Positions 9,077 to 16,438 of a stretch of DNA of 64,000 nt are shown here, piece after piece. The position numbers were made by a program, and so were the translations under genes. The notes below the pieces were generated by a model, which was not told where the DNA came from, ran no database searches, and saw nothing but the letters and a program-made list of their open reading frames with translations. The stretch spans positions 372,001-436,000 of the forward strand of contig CAVWQV010000001.1 of assembly GCA_963757115.1 (NCBI GenBank). Direction: 5' to 3'. Source of the DNA: CAVWQV01 sp963757115. Lineage in GTDB: Bacteria; Pseudomonadota; Alphaproteobacteria; Acetobacterales; Acetobacteraceae. Numbering within the stretch: the first letter of the stretch is position 1; each line of letters starts with the position of its first letter.

Positions 9077-10036
9077 ATGCGGAATGACGTGATGGAGCAG
9101 CAAAGCGCGATGGAGCACCAAACGATCGAGACGGACCGAGCGGGCGGCCCCGTGTCTCGTGGCAACGAGCCGGCTCTGCTGTCCGCGTATCGGCGGCAGT
9201 CACCCATGACTTCGCCAGGCCGTCACGCGGCGCTGCTTGCGTCGTTTGATGCTTCAGTGCCGGATCTGGCCCGTCTGGTGCAGGGATTGATGCTGCACGA
9301 ATACGCGGCGGGAGCTTATGGCGTGGCCATCCCCGAGGAGCGTACGGCCGAAAAGCACATTCGGCCGCTGGAACGGATGTTCGACCGGCTGCTTGCCCTC
9401 GACAGTCGGCCGCTCGCCGTAGCGCGGCCGCCCGAGCGTCGTCTCGCAGGCGTCTGTCGCCACTACACCGTCATGCTGGTCGGGATACTGCGGCATGTCG
9501 GCATCCCGGCCCGCGCGCGCTGCGGGTTCGGTAGCTACTTCCATTCAGGCTCGTTCGAGGATCACTGGGTCGCGGAGTATTGGTCCGCCGAAGCCTCGCG
9601 CTGGGTGCGGGTCGACGCGCAGCTCGACGATACCTGGCGCGCCATGCTGCAACCCGATTTCGATCCCATGGACGTTCCGCATGATCGCTTCATCGTCGCC
9701 GGAGATGCCTGGGCGGCCTGCCGAGCCGGCGGCTCCGATCCGTCGCAGTTCGGCATCTTCGACATGCGGGGGCTTTGGTTCGTCGCCGGCAATCTCCAGC
9801 GCGATCTTGCCGCGCTCAACCGGATGGAGATGCTCCCGTGGGATTGTTGGGGTCCGGCGCCCGGCCCCGAGACAGCGATGACCGCCGAGCAATACGTGCT
9901 GTTCGATCGCATCGCGGCGGCGACTGGCTCCTCCGCCGCGACAGGGGAGGCGGTCGCGCTGTATGCCAGCGATGACCGGCTGCGCGTCCCCTCCGTGGTG
10001 TTCAACGCTGTGCTGAACCGTCCCGAACCGGTGTGA
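9077..10036 (+). CDS. transglutaminase-like domain protein
   Basis: A protein of up to 319 residues with a papain-like transglutaminase core. Candidate catalytic residues are Cys127 in GVCRHYTVMLVGILRH, His163 in EDHWVAEYW and Asp180 in WVRVDAQLDD, in the order and spacing expected for the family. There is no signal peptide, so it is probably cytoplasmic. Several in-frame ATGs (9077, 9092, 9110) could be the start, and the N-terminal 45 residues are not conserved-looking. Members of this bacterial group may be cysteine proteases or amide-processing enzymes. The substrate is unknown, and the neighbours (malate synthase, FetB) give no hint. Confidence 0.75.
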   Translation: MRNDVMEQQSAMEHQTIETDRAGGPVSRGNEPALLSAYRRQSPMTSPGRHAALLASFDASVPDLARLVQGLMLHEYAAGAYGVAIPEERTAEKHIRPLERMFDRLLALDSRPLAVARPPERRLAGVCRHYTVMLVGILRHVGIPARARCGFGSYFHSGSFEDHWVAEYWSAEASRWVRVDAQLDDTWRAMLQPDFDPMDVPHDRFIVAGDAWAACRAGGSDPSQFGIFDMRGLWFVAGNLQRDLAALNRMEMLPWDCWGPAPGPETAMTAEQYVLFDRIAAATGSSAATGEAVALYASDDRLRVPSVVFNAVLNRPEPV

Positions 10037-10039
10037 AAC

Positions 10040-10850
10040 TTATGCCCCGGTTCGTCGGGGCAGCAGGCGATCGAGACGGAGCCGCTGGCGCGCATCGGTC
10101 AGCCGGCGCAGCGCCAGATAGACGGCAGTAACCGCGGCGAGCCCGCTGCCGCCCGCGAGCAGGAACATCAGGAGTATTTGGTATTTGACTGCCTCCATCG
10201 GGTCCATGCCGGCGAGGATCTGGCCGGTCATGATCCCGGGGAGCGTCACGATGCCGGCCGCCGACATCTGATTGATGATCGGCAGCAGCGCATTGCGGAT
10301 CGCACGCCGGACCAAGGGGCGCATGGCGAGCGCGATGGTGCCGCCAAGGGCCAGGCGGGCCTCGATCGCGGACCGCTCGCGCACCACGCCGTCGAGCAGC
10401 GTGTCGAGCGCGAGGCTCGCCCCGTTCAGCACGCTGCCGAGCACGATGCCGGCCAGCGGGATAGCGTAGCGCGGATCGTACCAAGGGTGCGGTCGGATGG
10501 CCGTCGTGAGCGCCAGGGTCGCCGTCAGCAGAGTGGCCGACGGCCACCGCCGTCGCGCCGATGCTCAGGTTGCCGAGCCGCACGAGCCGCTGCTTGGGCC
10601 GGGCCGCAACCTCGCGCGCCGCGACCGCGATCATAACGAGCACGACCGCCAGGGTCAGCCATGGCGAAGCTTGCGCGAACACGAAGCGAAGAACGAGCCC
10701 GACCAGCGCGAGCTGGGCCACCAACCGAACCACGGCGACGGCCAGTGCCCGGTGGAGGTCGAGGCGCAATGCGACCGACAGCGCGCCGTCGATCAGGATC
10801 AGCGTCGCCGCCGCGAGCAGATCGGGGATGGTTAGAACGATGGGTGTCAC
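10040..10850 (-). CDS. fetB: FetB/YbbM-type ABC transporter permease, one frameshift
   Basis: About 269 residues when one extra base near 10540 is removed (GGCC read as GCC gives VAVATLLTATLAL). The start is a GTG at 10850, 19 bp after the ATPase gene. The protein is highly hydrophobic and carries the UPF0014 signature MLGSVLNGASLALD and LPGIMTGQILAGMDPMEAVKYQI. In E. coli FetAB is linked to iron export and oxidative-stress resistance, and other relatives were proposed as metal or nucleotide-sugar related exporters. The function here is by family only. The frameshift disrupts the middle of the permease as sequenced. Confidence 0.8.
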
Positions 10851-10869
10851 GGCGGCGCGCGCCGGGCGT

Positions 10870-11475
10870 TCACGAGACGAACAGGCGGCGTTGCTCCATC
10901 CGGAGCGAGCGGTTGCCGAGGCGCGCCGCCTGCTCGGCGTTGTGCGTGACTAGGAGCAACGCGGTGCCAGCCGCCATTTGCTCCTGCAGGACGGCCTCCA
11001 CGCGCGCGGTGGTTTTGTGGTCCAGCGCGCCGGTCGGCTCGTCCAGCAGCAGTACGGGCGAATTCAACAGCAGCGCGCGGATCAGCGCCGACCGCTGTCG
11101 CTCGCCTGTGGAAAGCCGCTCCACGGCGTCGTCCAGCCGCTCTAGACCGATGTCGAACCGGGCTGCGAGCCCTCGCACACGCGCTGTCGTATCGGGCGGG
11201 AAATGGTCGCTGGGGCGCTCGGCCCACCAGCCGGGCTCAGCCGCGTTGTACAACACTTGGCGCCGCCATGCCGGACCGGCGAAGCGGGCACGCGGTTCGC
11301 CGTCGAGCCAAGCCTCGCCGTCATTCGGGTCGAGATCGGCGATCATGCGCAGAAGCAGGCTCTTGCCTGACCCGGAGGGGCCCATGATCGCGACGCATTC
11401 GCCGCGCGCCACCTCAAGATCGAACGGTCCGGCGATGCTGCTGCGAAGCCCGGCGATGCGCAGCCGGGCGGTCAC
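10870..11475 (-). CDS. fetA: FetA/YbbL-type ABC transporter ATP-binding protein
   Basis: A compact 201-residue ATPase. It has Walker A GPSGSGKS at residues 32-39, the signature LSTGE at 121-125, Walker B VLLLDEP at 141-147 and the switch His178 in VTHNAEQ. It partners the FetB-like permease encoded just downstream. The start is a GTG at 11475 overlapping the TGA of the M20 peptidase gene (GTGA), so the two are translationally coupled. The predicted role is energising export by the FetAB complex at the inner membrane, possibly iron. The coupling to a peptidase and glycogen genes is unusual and may only reflect shared transcription. Confidence 0.85.
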   Translation of the reverse strand: MTARLRIAGLRSSIAGPFDLEVARGECVAIMGPSGSGKSLLLRMIADLDPNDGEAWLDGEPRARFAGPAWRRQVLYNAAEPGWWAERPSDHFPPDTTARVRGLAARFDIGLERLDDAVERLSTGERQRSALIRALLLNSPVLLLDEPTGALDHKTTARVEAVLQEQMAAGTALLLVTHNAEQAARLGNRSLRMEQRRLFVS

Positions 11476-12869
11476 GCGCTGCTGAGTTTGCCGAGCAGGC
11501 GCGCGTGCGAGCGGATGCCGTGATGGAAGCAGCGGAGCTCGAACTTCTCGTTCGGGCTGTGGATCTGATCGTCGTCGAGGCCGAAGCCCATCAACAGGCT
11601 GTCGAGGCCGAGCAACCGCTTGAGCGACTCCACGACCGGGATCGAGCCTCCGCTGCCGATCAGCACCGCCGGTCTGCCGTATTCCTCGGCAAGCGCCGCC
11701 TCCGCCGCGCGCACCCAGGGCGACCCGGCCGGAACGGCGATGCCGGGCGAAGCGCCGAACACCTCAACCTTGATCCGTGCGCCGGAGGGGGCGCGCTCGG
11801 CAAGGAACCGCTTCAGGCCGGCGATCACCGCGTCCGGCACCTGACCCGGCACCAACCGGAACGAAAGCTTGGCTGATGCTTCCGAGGCGATCACCGTCTT
11901 GGAACCCGGGCCGGTGTAGCCGCCCCAGATCCCGTTGATGTCGGCCGTCGGCCGCGCCCAAAGCCGCTGCAGAGCCGGTCGGCCTAACTCCCCGGCGGGA
12001 TCGGAGAGCCCGACCGAGCCAAGGAATGCCCCTTCATTAAAGCCGAGCGCGTCCCATTGGCGGGCGAGTTCGGGAGCCGGTTCGTCCACGTCGTCATAGA
12101 ATCCGGGAATCTGCACCTGTCCCTCGGCGTCGTGCAGATCGCCCAAGATCCGGGTCAGGGCGTTGATCGGGTTGAGGGCCGAGCCGCCAAACAGCCCCGA
12201 ATGCAGATCACGGGTCGGCCCGGACAAGGTGATCTGCGTGTAGACGAGGCCGCGCAGCCGAGTGGTGATGGCGGGGGTGTCGATGTCCCACATGTTGGTG
12301 TCGCTGATCACCGCGATGTCCGCGCTGAGGGCCTCGCGATGCGCTTGCAGGAACGGGTCGAGGTTGACGCTGCCGACTTCCTCCTCGCCCTCGATCACCG
12401 CCGTGATCCGCGCGGGGACGCCCCGTCCTGTCTCCTGCCAGGCGCGGAGGGCTTCGAGGAACATCATGGTCTGGCCTTTGTCGTCCACCGCCCCGCGCGC
12501 GACGATGCGCTTGCCGCGGGGCCCATCGACTAGATGCGGCTCGAACGGCGGGCTGGCCCACAACGCGAGCGGATCGGGCGGTTGCACGTCGTAATGGCCG
12601 TAGAACAGGATATGCGGGCCGGCGTAGCCATTCGGCCCGGGATGATGGGCGAGCACGATCGGCTGTCCCGGCGTCGCCTCGAGTGTGGCGGAAAAGCCGA
12701 GCGCCGCGAGCCGGTCCCGCACCCACTCAGCCGCGCGGCGGCAGTCGGGCGCATGCTGCGGCTGCGCGCTCACGCTCGGGATGCGCAACAGCTCGAACAA
12801 GGCCGCGAGCGAGCCGTCGAAATTGGCGTCCGCGCGGTCGAGAATGTTGCCGATGGAGTTAGCTGCCAC
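11472..12869 (-). CDS. M20 family metallo-dipeptidase (PepV/CNDP-like)
   Basis: A roughly 465-residue dinuclear zinc peptidase. Metal and catalytic motifs are FYGHYDVQPPDP (His and Asp), GAVDDKGQ (bridging Asp), EGEEEVGS (general base and ligand), VISDTNMWD (ligand Asp) and IHSPNEKFEL (ligand His). The first half matches cytosolic dipeptidases (LFELLRIPSVSAQP). I prefer the GTG at 12869, which has GGAG upstream. A TTG at 12923 overlapping the glgX stop would add 18 low-complexity residues. It lies between glgX and fetA, with overlaps suggesting one transcript. It probably hydrolyses dipeptides or acylated amino acids in the cytoplasm. Confidence 0.88.
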   Translation of the reverse strand: MAANSIGNILDRADANFDGSLAALFELLRIPSVSAQPQHAPDCRRAAEWVRDRLAALGFSATLEATPGQPIVLAHHPGPNGYAGPHILFYGHYDVQPPDPLALWASPPFEPHLVDGPRGKRIVARGAVDDKGQTMMFLEALRAWQETGRGVPARITAVIEGEEEVGSVNLDPFLQAHREALSADIAVISDTNMWDIDTPAITTRLRGLVYTQITLSGPTRDLHSGLFGGSALNPINALTRILGDLHDAEGQVQIPGFYDDVDEPAPELARQWDALGFNEGAFLGSVGLSDPAGELGRPALQRLWARPTADINGIWGGYTGPGSKTVIASEASAKLSFRLVPGQVPDAVIAGLKRFLAERAPSGARIKVEVFGASPGIAVPAGSPWVRAAEAALAEEYGRPAVLIGSGGSIPVVESLKRLLGLDSLLMGFGLDDDQIHSPNEKFELRCFHHGIRSHARLLGKLSSA

Positions 12870-12919
12870 GTGTTCGCTCCGCGCTGACGCTCCAGAACTC
12901 GCAAGCGCTAGCGCGCCGG

Positions 12920-14935
12920 TCAACCGTCGAGCAGCAGCACAACCGAGCGCTCCGCCACGCTGAGTAGCGTGCCGACCGCCTCTTCCCGATCAGGCGCGCT
13001 GCTGTCGATGACGATGCGCCACGGCCGGCCAGGGGTGGGCTTCGGCAACGGGAATTGCCAGCTGTTGGCGGCTGCGTTCAGGACCACGACCGCCCGGCTT
13101 CCCTCCTGGTGCAGCGCGAGCGCCATCGTTCGGCTGCTCGGGCTCGCCCAGTCCGCCTCCGACATCGGCTCGCCGGCCGCCGACAGCCACGCCACGTCCG
13201 GCAAGGCGTCGGGGGCCGCCGGCTTGCCCGTGAGCGCGCCGGTCGCGGTCAGCACGGGCGAGGCGCGCCGCGCCGCGATCAGCCGCGTGGTGAAGTGCAG
13301 CAAGTCGGTGTCCAACCCTGCCCAATCGAACCAGGAGATCGCGTTGTCCTGCGCGTACCCGTTGTTGTTGCCGCCTTGGCTGCGCCCGCACTCGTCGCCC
13401 ATCCCGAGCATTGGCGTCCCTCGGGCGAGCAGCACGGTCGCCAGCAGGGCGCGCACATCCAAGCGGCGGCGTTCCTGCGCCGCTGCGTCCTCCGTCGGCC
13501 CCTCGACCCCGTTGTTCCAGGAATGGTTGTCGTCGGTGCCGTCGCGGTTTTCCTCGCCGTTTGCCTCGTTGTGCTTGCGTTCATAGGCGACGACGTCGGC
13601 CAGGGTGAAGCCGTCGTGGATGCTGACGAAGTTGATGGAGCGCGACAGCGGGCGATGCCGCGTGCCGAAGATGTCAGCCGAGCCCGCGAACCGCGTCGCC
13701 ATCTCGCCGAGCGTCCCTGGGTCGCCGCGCCAGAAGCGTCGGGCCGTGTCACGAAAGCGATCGTTCCATTCGCCCCAGAAGTCCGGAAACGCGCCCAGTC
13801 GGTAGCCGTACGACCCGATGTCCCAGGGTTCGGCGATCAGCGCGCGCTCGCGCAACAGCGGGTCCTGACCGATCGCGGCCAGCAAGGGTGCGGCAGGATC
13901 GAACCCGTCCGCACGTCGGCCGAGCACGGGAGCCAGGTCGAAGCGGAAGCCGTCCACGCCCGCGCGACAGACCCAGCTGCGCAGCGCATCCATGGCGAGC
14001 CGCACCAAGTGGGGCCGATCAAGGGCGAGGGTGTGGCCACACCCCGTGTCGTTCACATAGCGCGACGGGTCGTCCGGCCGCAGCCGGTAGTAGCCGGCGT
14101 TATCAAGCCCGCGTAATGACAGGGTGGGTCCGCCTTCGTCGCCCTCGCCGGTGTGATTGAGCACGACATCGAGCAGGACCGCGATCCCCGCCTCCTGCAA
14201 GGCGCCCACGGTGCGGCGGATCTCCGGCCAGCCACCCGGGGCCAGCCGCGGATCGGGAGCCAGGAACCCGACCGCGTTGTAGCCCCAGTAGTTCGACAGC
14301 CCGAGCGGCGGCAGGTGCCGTTCGTCGACCACGGCCGCGCACGGCATCAGCTCCACCGCGGTCACGCCTAGACCCTGCAGGTACGCGATTGCCGCCGGAT
14401 GTCCGAGGCCGGCGAACGTGCCGCGGATGGCGTCCGGGATCCCCGGATGGCTTCGGGTGAAACCGCGCACATGCAGCTCGTAGATCACCTGGCCGTCGTA
14501 GCTGAACGCCGGGCGCTCCACGGATTGCGGCGCGGGGTGGCCGACCAGCGCTTTCGGCATCGCGTGCGCGCTGTCGGCGGGGTTGGGCGCTGTGCCGTCG
14601 AACAGGTCGGGATGCAGCGCGAACGGGCGGTCGATCGCGGTCGCGAGCGGGTCGAGCAAAAGCTTCGCCCCGTTGAAACGGTGGCCGTTCGCCGGGTCCC
14701 AGGGACCGTACGCACGCAGCCCGTAGCGTGCGCCGGGGCGCACGCCGTCCACACGCCCGTGAAACACGCCGCCGGTTCGTGCGGGCAAAGCCAGCCGATC
14801 GATCTCGCGTTCTCCCTGCTCATCAAACAAGCAGAACTCAATCCCGTCCGCGTGGTCCGACCAGACCGCGACGTTGATCCCGTTCGCATCCGCCGTAACG
14901 CCGAGCGGCTCCGGGAAACCGTCGCCGCCGGTCAC
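12920..14935 (-). CDS. glgX: glycogen debranching enzyme, isoamylase type (GH13)
   Basis: A roughly 671-residue enzyme that hydrolyses alpha-1,6 branches of glycogen or limit dextrin. An N-terminal CBM48-like segment (VTADANGINVAVWSDHADG) precedes the GH13 barrel. Catalytic regions are GVDGFRFDLAPVLGR (nucleophile Asp), ALIAEPWDIG (acid/base Glu) and NFVSIHDGFTLADV (His-Asp). GlgX marks are ELHVRGFT and GTPMLGMGDECGRSQGGNNN. The start is a GTG at 14935, overlapping the stop of the 63-codon ORF upstream; longer readings give Arg-rich non-conserved sequence. It works with GlgP in glycogen mobilisation. Confidence 0.93.
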   Translation of the reverse strand: MTGGDGFPEPLGVTADANGINVAVWSDHADGIEFCLFDEQGEREIDRLALPARTGGVFHGRVDGVRPGARYGLRAYGPWDPANGHRFNGAKLLLDPLATAIDRPFALHPDLFDGTAPNPADSAHAMPKALVGHPAPQSVERPAFSYDGQVIYELHVRGFTRSHPGIPDAIRGTFAGLGHPAAIAYLQGLGVTAVELMPCAAVVDERHLPPLGLSNYWGYNAVGFLAPDPRLAPGGWPEIRRTVGALQEAGIAVLLDVVLNHTGEGDEGGPTLSLRGLDNAGYYRLRPDDPSRYVNDTGCGHTLALDRPHLVRLAMDALRSWVCRAGVDGFRFDLAPVLGRRADGFDPAAPLLAAIGQDPLLRERALIAEPWDIGSYGYRLGAFPDFWGEWNDRFRDTARRFWRGDPGTLGEMATRFAGSADIFGTRHRPLSRSINFVSIHDGFTLADVVAYERKHNEANGEENRDGTDDNHSWNNGVEGPTEDAAAQERRRLDVRALLATVLLARGTPMLGMGDECGRSQGGNNNGYAQDNAISWFDWAGLDTDLLHFTTRLIAARRASPVLTATGALTGKPAAPDALPDVAWLSAAGEPMSEADWASPSSRTMALALHQEGSRAVVVLNAAANSWQFPLPKPTPGRPWRIVIDSSAPDREEAVGTLLSVAERSVVLLLDG

Positions 14936-15123
14936 GCGCGGGCTTCCGGCAATTGCCGGTCCAGGGCGGCAAAGCGCGCCAAGGTCGCGTGGCAGCCGAT
15001 CACGCGGCCAACCTGGCCGCGCGGCTGACCCGCCATCGCCGTGAGGCGAGTCTCCACGTGCGCCCCGAGTAGCGGGTCTATCTCGGACGTGACGGCGAGG
15101 ACCCTGCACCGTTCAGGCGTCAA
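14932..15123 (-). pseudogene. 63-codon ORF resembling a truncated glycogen synthase N-terminus
   Basis: A short ORF with a TTG start at 15123, inside the last codons of glgC, and a TGA at 14932 overlapping the GTG of glgX. Its translation contains RVLAVTSEIDPLL followed by GAHVETR. These echo the first strand of GlgA (RVLAVASEvyPivKTGGLADV) and its later AHGVETR segment, but the ADP-glucose-binding KTGG loop between them is absent. The remaining 38 residues are not recognisable. glgA normally sits at this place, between glgC and glgX. I read it as a deletion remnant of glgA retained as a coupling ORF. A chance resemblance or a small unrelated protein remains possible. Confidence 0.4.
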
Positions 15124-16381
15124 GCCTGTCGATCATCGGTTGCGTGATGAGGCAGATGCCCTTGCCGGTTCGCCGGAACCGCTTGGCGTCGATCTCGGCG
15201 TCCTCGCCGACAACCAGGCCTTGCGGAATGTGCACGCCCTTGTCCACCACGACGTTGGTTAGGCGTGCTGATCGGCCGATTTGGACGTCCGGCAGTATTA
15301 CCGCGTTCTCCAGGCGCGAGGACCAGTGGGCGCGCACTCCGGTGAACAGCAGCGACCGGCTGATCGTCGCACCGGAAACAATGCACCCGCCTGATACCAG
15401 GGAGGAGACGGCGGACCCGCGCCGGTTGTCCTCGTCATGGACGAACTTGGCCGGCGGGTTGATCTCCGCATAGGTCCAGATCGGCCAGTCGCGATCGTAG
15501 AGATCGAGGGGAGGAAGGATGTCCGTCAAATCGATGTTCGCCTCCCAGTAGGCATCGACCGTGCCAACGTCGCGCCAGTAGGAGTTGTGTTCGGCACGCG
15601 AGCGGACGCAGGAGCTTGAGAAGCGATGGGCGACGGCTTTGCCGTGCTTGACCAGATGCGGGATGATGTCCTTGCCAAAATCCTTTGCCGAGTTGGGATC
15701 GGCAGCATCACGCCGAAGCTCCTCGATCAGAAAGCGCGTGGCGAAAACGTAGATCCCCATGCTGGCGAGCGCCATGTCGGGGCGGTCCGGCATGGGGGGC
15801 GGATCGGCCGGCTTTTCCACAAACGCAATGATCCGGTCGGTGCTGTCGACATGCATTACCCCGAAGGCTACCGCGTCCATGCGCGGCACCTCGATGCAGC
15901 CCACGGTGACGTCCGCGCGCTGATCGACGTGCTGCTGCAGCATCTGCTCGTAGTCCATCTTGTAGACGTGATCGCCGGCCAGCACGACGATGTACTCGGG
16001 GTCGTAACCCTCGATGATGTCAATGTTCTGATAAACGGCGTCGGCGGTGCCGGCGTACCAGTCGGCGCCGTCGACGCGCTGGCTGGCGGGAAGGATGTCG
16101 AAGGTTTCGTTGCGTTCCGGCCGGAAGAAGTTCCATCCGCGCTGTAGATGCCGGATCAGGCTGTGCGCCTTGTACTGGGTCGCGACACCGATCCGGCGAA
16201 TGCCGGAGTTCAGTGCGTTGGACAGTGCAAAGTCGATGATGCGGGACTTGCCGCCGAAGTAGACGGCCGGCTTGGCGCGCCTGTCAGTGAGCTCCTCGAG
16301 CCGGGTGCCGCGGCCGCCGGCCAGCACATATGCCATTGAGGAGCGGGCGAACGGCGCGCTGACCGTGTGTTTCGGGGACAT
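15113..16381 (-). CDS. glgC: glucose-1-phosphate adenylyltransferase (ADP-glucose pyrophosphorylase)
   Basis: 422 residues, the normal length. It makes ADP-glucose from ATP and glucose-1-phosphate, the committed step of bacterial glycogen synthesis. The nucleotidyltransferase signature VLAGGRGTRLEELTDRRAKP is near residue 20. The substrate site GTADAVYQN and the glucose-1-phosphate region FVEKPADPP follow. The C-terminal third is the left-handed beta-helix (GGCIVSGATISRSLLF, VVDKGVHIPQG). It is preceded by glgP with a 57-bp gap and followed by the glgA-like remnant. The apparent lack of an intact glgA beside it means the ADP-glucose must be used by an enzyme encoded elsewhere. Confidence 0.97.
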   Translation of the reverse strand: MSPKHTVSAPFARSSMAYVLAGGRGTRLEELTDRRAKPAVYFGGKSRIIDFALSNALNSGIRRIGVATQYKAHSLIRHLQRGWNFFRPERNETFDILPASQRVDGADWYAGTADAVYQNIDIIEGYDPEYIVVLAGDHVYKMDYEQMLQQHVDQRADVTVGCIEVPRMDAVAFGVMHVDSTDRIIAFVEKPADPPPMPDRPDMALASMGIYVFATRFLIEELRRDAADPNSAKDFGKDIIPHLVKHGKAVAHRFSSSCVRSRAEHNSYWRDVGTVDAYWEANIDLTDILPPLDLYDRDWPIWTYAEINPPAKFVHDEDNRRGSAVSSLVSGGCIVSGATISRSLLFTGVRAHWSSRLENAVILPDVQIGRSARLTNVVVDKGVHIPQGLVVGEDAEIDAKRFRRTGKGICLITQPMIDRLDA

Positions 16382-16438
16382 GCTGCGGTTTCTCTCCCGT
16401 TTTGCCGCGCCCGCCCCGTGTTCGATGTCCGGCAGCCG

